Source: Trochalopteron elliotii (taxonomy: Eukaryota > Chordata > Aves > Passeriformes > Leiothrichidae). From it: DNA of 64,000 bases. Of this stretch, positions 1 to 11,100 are shown piece by piece (within the stretch, counting starts at the first letter, position 1; each line of letters starts with the position of its first letter). The translations under genes and the position numbers were made by a program. The notes below the pieces were generated by a model. That model was not told where the DNA came from, searched no databases, and worked only from the letters and a program-made list of their open reading frames with translations. Where the stretch lies: assembly GCA_024734555.1 (NCBI GenBank), contig JANPWX010000028.1, positions 2,663,517-2,727,516 of the forward strand, in the 5' to 3' direction.

Positions 1-372
1 TGGAGGGAGCGGCGGGGGAGGATAGGACCGCCGCGGGGCCGTGTTTTCCTGGGGGCTGTGGGCATTGGGAACGGGCCCGGGCCTAGGCCTGGGATTGGCC
101 TCCGAGAGGTCTCGGGCCTCTGGTGTTCAGTTCCTTTCCTCTCAAGTAATTTAGTGTATGCAGCTTTCGGTGATTGCATTTAAAATGTGCGAAGTGCTGC
201 TTGAAAATAACACTCGGTATGTTCTTTAAGAACGTCTCCGCTGAGTGGAGGAAGCTGCCTGGTTGCGCTGCGGGAACTGGAGGGTCCCTCTCGGAGGTGC
301 CTGAGCTGAACTCGGTAAGTCCCCACGCACCGGGGTGTGGGTGGGAATATGAGCGACGGCGCGGGCCTCCGT
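1..372 (+). promoter_or_regulatory. LCA5: CpG-island promoter of LCA5
   Basis: This stretch is GC-rich and dense in CpG, while the rest of the window is AT-rich and CpG-poor. GC-rich blocks sit at about 8-45 and 70-80. Inverted CCAAT boxes (ATTGG) occur at 64-68 and 94-98. CpGs continue to about 372 and then stop. It lies directly upstream of, and overlaps, the inferred first exon of LCA5, as expected for a housekeeping-type vertebrate promoter. The island is cut by the window edge, so its upstream extent and any divergent transcript are not visible. The transcription start cannot be placed exactly. Confidence 0.7.
100..314 (+). other. LCA5: LCA5 non-coding exon 1 (5' end uncertain)
   Basis: A strong donor, GTAAGT, begins at 315 inside the CpG island, so a first exon ending at 314 is likely. 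No long ORF continues into the coding part of the gene, so this exon would be 5' UTR. The start given is a guess placed just after the inverted CCAAT box at 94-98; the real start could be anywhere in 1-250 or upstream of the window. It would be spliced to the exon that begins at 4755. Confidence 0.45.
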
Positions 373-416
373 GATGCTGTCTGATTTAGAAACATAATCT
401 CTTCTCCCGGTTCTAG

Positions 417-538
417 GACTGGCCTGCATGTGCTCTCTTTGCAGTGCCATTTCCTCATTTCAGACCTGGGGTTTACAGCAGCTTCTTCATTTTGAGATCT
501 GACACAAGTAACGTTGTGGTTTACTGGGACAGAGTCAG
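417..538 (+). other. Possible alternative non-coding exon of LCA5
   Basis: A pyrimidine-rich acceptor (CTTCTCCCGGTTCTAG) ends at 416, and a donor-like AG/GTAATT begins at 539, enclosing 122 nt. Alternative 5' UTR exons are common in LCA5-type genes. Nothing but the splice signals supports it, so it is a weak call. Confidence 0.2.
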
Positions 539-620
539 GTAATTGTAACATTGGCTTTTAAAACCATGCAGCGTTTTAATTCACCAAAATGCAGGACAAG
601 GCAACAGTCTTAAGCTGTGC

Positions 621-846
621 CAGGAGAGATTTATGTTGGGACATTAGAAGCAATTTCTTCACAAAAAGGGTGATTAAACATAGGAATAGGTTGCTCAGGG
701 TGGTGGAGTCGTCATCCCTGGAGGTGTTTAAGGAAAGATTGGACATGGCACTTAGTCCCTGATTGAATGGATGTGCTAATGTCCAGTCATAGGTTGGACT
801 TGATGATCTCAGAGGTCTTTTCCTACCTAATTGATTCTGTGATTTT
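621..846 (+). mobile_element. CR1 LINE 3'-end fragment
   Basis: The sequence follows the 3' part of avian CR1. It includes a segment like 'caatttcttcacaaaaaggg', then a 'catccctggaggtgtttaagg' segment and 'ggttggacttgatgatctc'. It closes with a degenerate tail, 'attgattctgtgatt'. It is 5'-truncated, as most CR1 copies are, and lies in LCA5 intron 1 in the same orientation as the gene. The tail has decayed from the ATTCTATG repeat, which suggests an old insertion. Confidence 0.85.
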
Positions 847-3800
847 TTAAAAAGCTAGTAAACCTAGAAAAACTGTGTTCAGCTAAGTCAGCAGCTGCAG
901 AACCTAATGAAGTTGTACTTAGTCCTCACTAAGGCTCATCACTCAGTATGTTTTGATGTCATAAAAGTAAATTATTTTGCTCCTCTCTCTTCTGGAAAAC
1001 CTACAGTATTTGCATATGAAAAAGATGGGTGCAAGGAGAGGAGGGAGACGAATTTCTTTTGAAATTGTTCTTTGCTCTTAAGTACAGCACTTCAATAACT
1101 TGGATTGATGCTTTTGTACTTGTCTGGAGCTGGCTCTCTGGCAGTGTCCCCGTCTCAGAGTAGGTGGAGGAACGGAGCAGGCCGTTAGAGGTCAGTGTTC
1201 GTACGGGGGAAGTGCTATTCGGTGACCGGCAAAGGCACTGAGCTTCCCCTGCTCTGGGAAGGCTGTTAATACTGAAAAGGACGTAAAAAGTTTCATGAGT
1301 CTTGCACTACAGAACTAAGATCTGGGTGCATTGAATGAGAAGAATTGCTAAGTAATATTCCTTTCTGTCTATTGCATAATACCTGTAATCCCACAGTTCA
1401 ATTTTGGTTTGTGTGGTTTACTTAGGAGTAATAGGGAATCTCTTGTCACCATTGCAGTTGGTTTGTGTTCTCTTGTTTTGTCTGTCGTGTCCTTTGAGGT
1501 GACCTGGTGCTAGATTGGTTTCCTTTTTTTTTTGTAACAATAAACACGGTTTTGATATAAAATACATAAATAATAGCAATAGATAGAAGTAGCAGAAGTG
1601 AAGGAGTATGAAATCCCGGAAACAGAACTCTTTCTAAAGTTCATGGAAGTCCCAGATTTCCTTCAGCCACTCTATATTGATGTGATCTCAATTCATTAGG
1701 CTTCTTAAAGCATGTCTTGAGCTTTGGAGGGGGGAGGATTGGGATTTTGGTGGTGGTGGTGGAGTTTAGTAGACCCACTGCCAATCCTCAGTGTTTCACT
1801 TCTCCCAACTTATTGAACATACAGGGGAAAATAGGTATCTTTGTGAATCTTATTCACACCAGTTAAAATTACTTTATAATCAACTCAAACTAGTCTGTAA
1901 CAATTGGAAAGTCAAGAAACCAAAACATTTCTTAATTAAACTGTCCTTAGGCTCACTGAAGTAAAACTCAAATATCCTAGTTATTCTTTTGTTCTCAAGA
2001 TAAACTGTGCATTCTTTTGTTAACCAAATTGTCTTATAAACTGTTGGAGAAATTAATTTGGCAAGACTTGACAAATTAAGGGCTTTTTTGTTTCATATGG
2101 AAAATATGATAATATTTCCAGTTTATAAAACTGAATACCATTTGAAGATCCACAAGATGATTTTGGGGATTCCTCAAGGGAGTTTTCTTTGTTTTACCTT
2201 TTTCAATTTGTTTGCATTCCATTGCTTTTCAAGTACTTCCAGAATGCATTGAAAATTCCTGTTTGTTTATGTCGCTGTATGTCAAAATGATACTTAGCAA
2301 AATATTCTCAGGACTGGGGAATATCCAGTACAGGAGTGGTGGATAATTCTAATCCTCCAGTTCTAACAATTTGTTTGTTTTAAATACAGTGAGTTATGAA
2401 AAGCATTCTTCAAAAAGATTATTGCCTCTTCAGTGAACTCTTGTGAGGCTATAAAATAACTGATCAGCTTCAAGTCGGTACGTGAAAGTAAGTGCTCTTG
2501 TTTTATATATATAATTAGACAGGAACTGCAGGCATTTATGCTTTCCCTAAAAGTCAGATTATGAGGTTGGTGCCTCCAGAGTACTATTTTTATATCTCAT
2601 ATTATTTTAGTACTTTAATATAAATATATTTGTTTCTATTTTTTTTGCATTCCCCGAAACTCTGTCCTGTGGAGACAGACCTGATACAGTCTTGCCTGTG
2701 CGTCCTCTAGAGAACAGATTGTCCCTGAAACGCTGCCTGTTTGAGCTTGTTTTGCTCTTCAAGGAGCAAAATAACATCCATTCTGCACAGGTGTTTGTGG
2801 GACCAGGAGTTAGGAGGGGAACTGTTTGGGAGTAGGGAAGCACCCTGATATGTTCTAATATTCTTACATGATCTTATTTACAGTTATAATTAGGTACATC
2901 CTTTCAAAATAATTTTAATAACTCCATTGTCTTGTAAGGAAAAAGAACAATCATTCCTGATTATTTGAATGTTCACAATAATAATACCTTCCAGCATGTG
3001 TTTAGCAATCTCTAGGACAGGTGATCTCAAGCATAGCTTATTTAACTGTCTAGGCTTTGCAGTGACATTTTAGTCTTCCTCAGAATCTTTTGACATAAGT
3101 TTTTGGCGTCTAATTTTTTTGGATTACTTTGGAAATATATAGGTGTTTAAAAAACATTCGTTTGGAAAGTTACTTCCTAAGTAATGAAAACACTTTTCCA
3201 GGTAATTCAATATTAATTTCCAAGCATCTTCCCAGTTTAGAAACCTGATGGGATATTTCTTCCTCTAATTCCTTCTATACAGATTATGAGGCCAAATGAA
3301 TTTCCATCGCTGGAGACAGAGTTGTGCTAACAGTGCATTGAGCCAGAAATCTTGAATTTGTAGTGAAAACTGTCTTGGCAGCTGACATTTCTGTTCTGCT
3401 TGGCTCTGCAGTAATGCATGTATAGGCAGTGAAGGCTGAGAAGCAGGCCAAGTTTGTTTTATTGGGAAATAATACAGTGAAAAATTTACAGCTCATTTAC
3501 AGGTATGTCGAATGTCTTGCAGGGTAGAGCAGTTTTGACTGAAAGCAGCTCAGTTTTTTAGTGTGTAATTTGCTTTGCCATTTAGAAATCAGCTAGGAGG
3601 TTATGTCATTCAACAGGTGGAACTGATGGGCTCCGATGCAGGTCCTATTTATTCACCCACTAGAGGCTTGATATCTCAAAGTTGGATTGAAAAGAAAGAG
3701 ATGGTGTAACTAAGCTTGAAAGCTGCCAAGAGTGGTGAGAGAGGCAAAAGACAAGGGAAGCTGAGCATAGTCAGTAAAACACTTCCTAAACTGTCGAGAA

Positions 3801-4754
3801 ATTTTTTTTGACTGAGAAGGTGAAGAAAATTTTGGTTATATTTTCTCGATTACATTCTCAGGAAGTGTCTCCAAATACAAAGTGGGATGATTTCACCTTG
3901 AGATTATGGGATTTTTCAGTTTGCATCAGGCTGCAAGAGTGGCCCTTCTTATTTTATACCTGCTGCAGGTGTAATGTTTATCATGTACTGGTGGTGTGGC
4001 CTCTCTTATCAGATATAAAAAGGTATAAATATAGATATAGATACAGAAATACACATGACAGAAACATGTATGCTCTGGCTAGTCCTTGAAGGCATGAAGC
4101 ACCAGGTGTTGTAGGGTATGGGAGTTCTTTTGAGGGTGATGGTTAGGATAGAAAGGTGCAGTCTCATCAGGGATTAGGGACTGGATGTTTTCCAGACAAA
4201 TGGGACAATTGATTTTCAAGCCCATTATTTAACGTCATTGCAATGTCAAAAATTGAGAAATGAAAGATTTAGTGAAATTCTACAAATATCTCAATTCTAG
4301 TCACACAAATAAATTGTTAATTCATTTGGTTAAAAAGTTGTAAAACGTGTCTAAATTAGCTTCTTCAATATCAACCAACTTTCACTTGTGTTCTGTTTTC
4401 TTAACAGAATTAACAGAACAGAAGAATTAACTAAATTCTTTTCTCTAACATGAGAGTAGTTTCTTAATCTAGATTTAGCTGTGTTAATATTCTGATTTCC
4501 CTTTTGGGATTGAAATACCTCAGACTATTGAATGTAATACAAGTAGCATTCCTAGAGTGATGCCCATCATACTTAATATAAAAAGTTAATATAAATATAA
4601 TTACTAATATAAAGAATAGGTAATACCATGTGTGGCATAAGATTATAGGAATCATGAGTAATTTTACAGCTTTTTTACCTTTCTTTCTCAAACAGCTTTC
4701 TTTCTTAGCAAAACCATTCTCACTGGTTTTTTCTCTCTCTCTAAATTGTTACAG

Positions 4755-5136
4755 AAAAATGCATTCTAAATGATAACTGCTGCTTGCTGAACTGAACTGC
4801 AGAGATCTCGTGCTTGGAGATGAAGATGATAAACCAGAGGAAATAATCCAACTGCTGCCATTGTGCAACTAAAAGATCCTTTGTGCCAAAATGAGCAGTC
4901 TTTAAGAAAAAAACTGGAAAGCCGTTAAATCTGAAAAATGGGAGAAAGGGTCAGGAGCCCAGATTCTGAACAGGAGAGGAAATCAGACGAGGATAAAAAT
5001 AGTGACTCCTATTATTCAGATGAAGGTGATACCTCTCGTTCATCGAGCCAGTCGCCAGCACTAAGCTCTCCCTCTACAAGCCAAGAAAAAAGACATCACA
5101 AAACACAGACTTCAAACAGCCTGTTGCCCTACCAAG
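4755..5136 (+). other. LCA5: LCA5 exon 2 (5' UTR plus first coding segment)
   Basis: The exon starts after the acceptor at 4751-4754 and ends before the donor GTAGGT at 5137. The first 183 nt are 5' UTR and hold three short upstream ORFs (4759-4773, 4820-4846, 4891-4905), each closed before the main start. The coding part begins at 4938. Confidence 0.8.
4938..5136 (+). CDS. LCA5: LCA5 coding exon 2, residues 1-67 (part)
   Basis: It encodes the start of lebercilin: [15 protein letters not shown], then a Ser-rich stretch. It comprises 66 codons plus one base; G at 5136 joins CC at 7569 to make Ala67. The ATG is in a strong context with A at -3 and G at +4. The donor lies inside a GTAG repeat (GTAGGTAGGTAG), but only the cut after 5136 keeps the frame into the next exon. 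Confidence 0.93.
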
Positions 5137-8100
5137 GTAGGTAGGTAGCTGAAATTGTTGCTTTGTAACTCCTCCAAAGAGTTAATTATCTTTGAAAACT
5201 CAAAAAAGATAAACTAGCATGATGAGCATCTACAAGTACAGTTCATGTGAATTATGCTACAGATGGCAAGTAGACAGTAGCTGCTCCATTGAAAACTGAA
5301 ATTAACCTGCATAAGGAGTAGTTTTGGTGATTTTCAGAATTCTAAATACTTAACGAGTGAATGTGGCTTTTGTACTAGCCTTTTGTTGAATCATGCTGGT
5401 GCTTTCTTTTTGTCATTGACAAAAAGCTCAAGGCCAAAAACCCAAGGCAAGTCCTTGCTATGCAGTCTGTAAAAAGGAGAGAATTGTTAAAATTTCCCTG
5501 ACCAAATAACCTACAGTCTTGTGGAAGTCGAGTGGATTAAGCTTTACAGGATAATACTGTGACTTTAAATAAACAAAAGACCACTAATGTGGAAAAAAAA
5601 AACAACACCATTTTGATGAAAGTTAGGTTCAGTTGGAGATTCAAAAGGAAGTTTTTCCTGCTGCTTCACTGAGGGTAAAATATTTTCAATTTGAGATGAC
5701 ACAACTCCACTTTGAGTTCCCTCACAGACATAGGCTGCTTTTTTGATAGAGTTTGTAGAAGAGTAGAATGGTTATGCAGGCCCTGGGCTGAAGTAGAGCT
5801 GTGAGGACATTCTGCCATACTTTGACAGCTTGTTCTAAATAATTGTATACATTTTTTGGTGAAGTCATAGCATGTCCTACATTTTTTGGGCAGATGTTTT
5901 TGTTCATTGATAAATGCTTGCAACTGTGTGAATCATCTGTGTTGCAATCTAGGCTGTGCCAGAAGGTCTGACCTTCAGTGTTTCATTTGCTCAGGGAATA
6001 TATCTCTTCAGATCCTTGACAGTGTGGGTATCCTGGTGCAACTGGTATTTTGCTGAGCTTCTCTGTGTTCAGAAGTGGCATCTCCTCTGGTAGTCATGGG
6101 TTATCTGTCTGGGAACCAAAAACTATAGTTCCATCATGCTATTTAATTTGGAGGGGGCAAATGTGTGACCAGTTCTTTGTTTATATATCCAGAATTGAAT
6201 ATAATTATTACATGAAGGTATTGTGAATGTCATATTGCATTGTCTTGAAATACACTATTCCCCGAGGTAACTGTATGATCAAAAGTACAATATTGGTGGT
6301 GGAATTTTATATGTGCCCTAAATAAGGAGAAATTCTTACAGGGACTGCAAGTCTAGGGTTAATGGGAACTCCCTTGGTTGGTGATAGGAGTGGCATCATT
6401 GCTACAGTGCATGTATTAGATAATCTTTTCACACTTGAATGTGACATAAATGTTCTTTGTAAAGAAAAAAAACATACTTTCTTTTGTTTTCCCAAGCTGT
6501 GGAAAAAAAAATGAGCACCAAGCAGAAAACAAATGAGTATTTTTGCAAAATATCTAGAAGAAATTATAAGAAGGTATTTTTAAGCTGTTACTTTTGCTGA
6601 GAAGTATCCTCAGTAGAATAGAAACACAGTGAGTGGCAAAGGGGAGGAAGAATTTGCTGTCACACACACTGTCTGTGTGCACATAACTGGACTATTCCTG
6701 TATCCCAGCTTTCAATCCAGAATTACAAAGTGCTGCTCAGTGTACTTCCTTTGAACACTGATGTACCTTAAGGAATTATGCACTCTCTATTAATTCAGAT
6801 GTTTTAAGAGATATTTTTAGTGGATTATATGATTTATTCTTTGAGTCTGGCATGAGAGGCATGTAAGATAGAAACAAAATGTTCAGCTTTTATGTGTGGG
6901 GATGACAATAATAATAATAGTAATAAATAGGAATGCAAGCAGTGCATACAAGTAATCAAATGAGAATACTGTGTGGAAAATAACTTGTGATATAAGAATA
7001 AATTATTCAGGGAAAACTGAATTTTCATGGGATTTATAATTTTGCTTTGGAGGCTTTTTGCATTGAGCCTTCGAAATCTGCTGTTTTGTCTGTAAGCATG
7101 GCAGCTGGATTTGAAAATACTACTGCATTTGTCTGGGAGAATTACATCTTGCATAATACATAACTAGCTAATGCTCAGCTAATTGTTGCCATTTTAAAAA
7201 CATGTGATAATTTTGTTTGCATTTAGAGTATAGTATTTCTAAACCATTTTAATAAACAGTATCAAATATTAACAAAATATTACTCTTATTTCTGATACCA
7301 TTTGGAGATGATTACTTTACAAGGGTCCTATATTAATGGCTGCAGATATTACCTCCTGCAGTAGATCACAGACATAAATCTCCATTTTTCAGCTATCAAA
7401 AGGAGCGTAACTCTATCATATATATGGCTTTTATTGTCTGATTTGAAAGCTGCCTGCTCTGCTAGATATTGTATGATTGTTTCAGGCAGAGCTTGGTTCC
7501 AAGGGTGTCTGAATAGACGAACTGCATTGTCTTAATAGTAAACATGCTTTTTATTTTTCCTCTCTCAGCCACAAAGAAATTGGATTCCAAATATGCACCA
7601 AGCAAAAGAGGAACACGGTGGGGTTTCCGTTCTCAGAGCCTCACTAGGGATTCTCCTGCAAAAGATATAGATCTTGTTACAAAAAGAGTTCTTTCTGCTA
7701 GGCTGCTGAAAATCAATGAGCTCCGAAATGAACTGACTGAACTCCACATCAAACTGGATGAGCTGCAGAAGGAAAACAGGGCACTGAAGAGGCTTCAGCA
7801 CAGGCAGGAGAAAGCCTTGAATAAGTTTGAAGATACAGAAAACGAAATCTCTCAGCTCCTTGCTCGGCACAACAATGAGATTAGAATATTACGGGAGCGC
7901 CTACGAAAATCTCAGGAGAGAGAACGTGCAACTGAGAGACGGCTGAAAGATACAGAAGATGAACTGTACAGGAAAAAAACTGTCTTGCAGAAACTGAAAA
8001 AGCTGTCTGCAGATAAGCACCTTGCTGAGAGAGATGACCTGGCAAAGAAGCTAGCCTTAGCAGAGAGCAAACTGGAGGACAGGGAAAAAAGAATTAAGGT

Positions 8101-11100
8101 GGGATGATTCTCTTTTTGTAAGAAATTCTTGTACAGATATTTCTTTCCACAATGAGCTGTAATTTTACACAGCTGTGGAGCAAACAGAAAACCAGTATTT
8201 TTGGTTTTACCTAAAAGTAGAATCAATTAATTTTTTTCTAAGGTGATTATATAGTTACATATGAGGTAGTTGTGCATTCAAATTTCTGTTTAGAAATTAA
8301 GCTTATTTTGTCAGAATATATCCTGTGGATTTGTGCTTTTGAATGCTTTTATACCTAGCAGTAACATTTCAGAAGTATGTGCAGATGTAATGCAACTTCA
8401 TGCAATCTAGTTTCTTCTTTTGGAGGGAAACAGTTTGTAAAATTTTCTGGGTATTTACGGAACCTTACACAAAAATTCTAAAAAAAGAAAAAAATTATAT
8501 AATAATTCTTTTCCAATTTTTGAAGAGCATTCATACAGTGTTTGGTTGTCCACTGTTCTGCACGTCTAACAGCTCAGCTGGACAAAATTACATCATGTTT
8601 TTTAAATGCTGAAATAATCTTTAGACCTTTTACTGGGTATCCATTATAAGAAATTTGTCCAATATATTTTAATTTTTATATTTTAATTTTGTATTTTAAT
8701 TTGAATTTCATCCAGAAAAAATGCTTATGTCTTTGTAAACATGTCTAAGTATGGCTACACTGTAAATATGTCTATAGACTCATCTTACTTAAAAATTGTG
8801 TTAACACTATTAAATCTGTTGGTAGTTGTACTACTTTGATAGTAGATATATTTTATATATAGTATATAAATGTTGTACTGTTCTTAGCTTAAATTATGTC
8901 ATTGAGATGGGGTTAAGGTTTAGTGTCTATATTAGTAATTAAACCTAAATCACATTACAGAGATAATAGATCTGGAAATCCAAGGATTGAGCTGGAAACT
9001 AAGCTTTCATAAAATAAATCCCAAAGTACCAAGATATAAATGGCTGAGTTAGTCAAACCACCTCATCCTGTAGTGTCACCATCTGTCATCTGTACTTTTA
9101 TGATTAGGTATTTCAGCATTTGTAATACTGGATCATGTTAAAATGAATCATGCTTTTAAAAGTAAGGGATTTTCTTCTACTTTTTTTCCTGCTTTTATCA
9201 ACACAGCTTCACCTAAAACAGCTATTACAAGATAAGGGCATGTACATAAAATCATAGTCACAAGCTAGTTTCTAGTAGAAAGGTTAAAAATTCCTTCTTG
9301 TTTTCTTCTAATTCTGCACTTTTAAGGAAGGATTCTCTCTCTTACCCATCAGTAGATTTGTCTTAGAGATCTGGAGGTCCACTGTGGCAAGAGCCTTGCA
9401 GGAAGTAGCATGAATTTCTATTATGTCCTCAAATCACTTCTCAGTACCCAAAAGGATGAGCTGCAGCATCTGCAGGTGCTTTTCACCCTCAAAGTTAGGA
9501 TTAAAGGTTTAAATGTATTCACTGTTAGAGCAATGGTCAAGCCCATATCTAAACTCAAGACACTGATTTACTGTGATCTTATTTAAGTAATTTGACTATA
9601 AAAATTACTTCAGTTATTAAAAAATATCATTTTGTTTTAATGGAAGGATCTGGAAAGAAATCTTGAACTAAGTGGTAGCAGTTTTCAACGAGAATTACAT
9701 TCAAAGAAAAAAAAGTTGTACGAGGCTCAAGAAGAAAACAGAGTTCTCCAAGAAGAGCTTAATCAGCTAAATCAGAAGCTGAAGGTAAAATGTGAAAGGA
9801 ATAGAAGTTGCTAACCATGTTCTGGGATTTTATCTTTGGAAGTATCTGTAATCAGGTTTGAGTAGTTTACCAGTGGCTGCACTCTCTGATGTGTACTTAA
9901 TTATATACCACATGTGAGTTCTTTTCCTGCATTAAATTGAAATGTTTTGTGCTCTGACCCTACAGTGTTTATAACAGGAATGTCTCTGTGTTGATCATTA
10001 TTGTTAGCACTAGTTAAAAAAAGCAAGATCAAATAAATAGCCAAGCATTGAGAATGAATCACAAAATCTATGGAAAATCACCTTTTGAAGGCTTGAATTT
10101 AAAATTACATCTACAGGTGCTTTGTTACTAGTATACTTGCATTACAGTAGGTTTGCATGAAAATTAATATAATATGTTTGTGATATCCACGTGTTGCTAA
10201 ATTGTGCAAATGTTTATTTGGTTCCCACACCACCATCATTGTTGTCCAAATTCTCAGTAAAAGTACTTAAACTAAGTAGAATATAACAATATTTTATCTT
10301 TAGGAAAAAAACAAGATTTGAGCTGAAGTGCTTAGTTTCTGGGAGAATTTTCCTGAAACTCCAAGTCTCAATATGTTGGAGATGCACCAGTTCACCATGT
10401 TCTCAGCTATCCAGCAAGTAGCAGTAGTGTTAGTAGCTCTAAAATGTTTAGAGTAAGAGTTTTAAGCCTGATTTGTTAGTGGAGAGTTTACAGTTTGAAA
10501 ACCTTTTCATTGTCAGATGAATTCTGATAACTCAGTGTTCATTTCTGCATTTTATTCAGTAAATGTGCGAAAAGAAGAGTATGCCTCTATCTCTGTGATG
10601 CAGTGGGCCTCTGCTAACTGATACTGACATGCTCTGTGACAAGTATCATTGCTTGCTTTGAAATGTTTAACTCTTCAAGACACTTAAAATTCAGTTGTGC
10701 AATCTGTACACGTGGTGTAAGTTTTGTTCATGTTCATGGAAGCACTGGCATTTAGTTTTATTTTCACTGCAGAGATGGGTTCTTTTCCTCCATAATATTT
10801 TGCTAAGGAGTTTTTTGAGGGGAGAAAGTTGTCTGATTTTCTCACAACATAAACAGAGTTAGGAACGTGATTGTTACCCTTAAAACACTGGATGAAAAAA
10901 TTGTTTATACTGAAACAAATTTATTACCATATATATTTTTAATTTCATTTACAGCTTTGCCAGTGACTGGTAAATGAAATACTAGTAACTCTTTTTTGTA
11001 CCTACATTTTTCATTCACAGGAAAAAGAAAGAGAACTTGAAGCAAAAAATATATATGCTAATCGTATGTTGAAGCCATCACCTAGAAAAGACACAGATAT

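Larger units (their letters stand above)
315..4754 (+). other. LCA5: LCA5 intron 1
   Basis: The intron runs from the GTAAGT donor at 315 to the acceptor at 4751-4754 (ACAG), which follows a clear pyrimidine tract (TTTTTTCTCTCTCTC). It contains a CR1 fragment at 621-846 and a short CpG-bearing patch at about 1130-1265. It also has a (TGG)5 run near 1748-1763 and a possible alternative non-coding exon at 417-538. Otherwise I see only AT-rich unique sequence. Confidence 0.6.

Noticed and set aside
261..280. RFX X-box in the LCA5 promoter (GTTGC...GGGAAC)
   Set aside because: A ciliary gene might carry one, but the two halves do not fit the X-box consensus spacing and bases.
174..551. Short ORFs on both strands over the CpG island
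   Set aside because: They overlap each other, cross a strong splice donor and have no similarity; GC-rich DNA simply has few stops.
7544..7568. ATG at 7544 as an alternative LCA5 start
   Set aside because: It lies in the polypyrimidine tract of the exon 3 acceptor, so it is intronic; the start at 4938 matches the known N-terminus.
10955..10969. A 15-nt microexon between TTTACAG and GTAAAT in LCA5 intron 4
   Set aside because: It would be in phase but includes an in-frame TGA, and exons 4 and 5 join cleanly without it.
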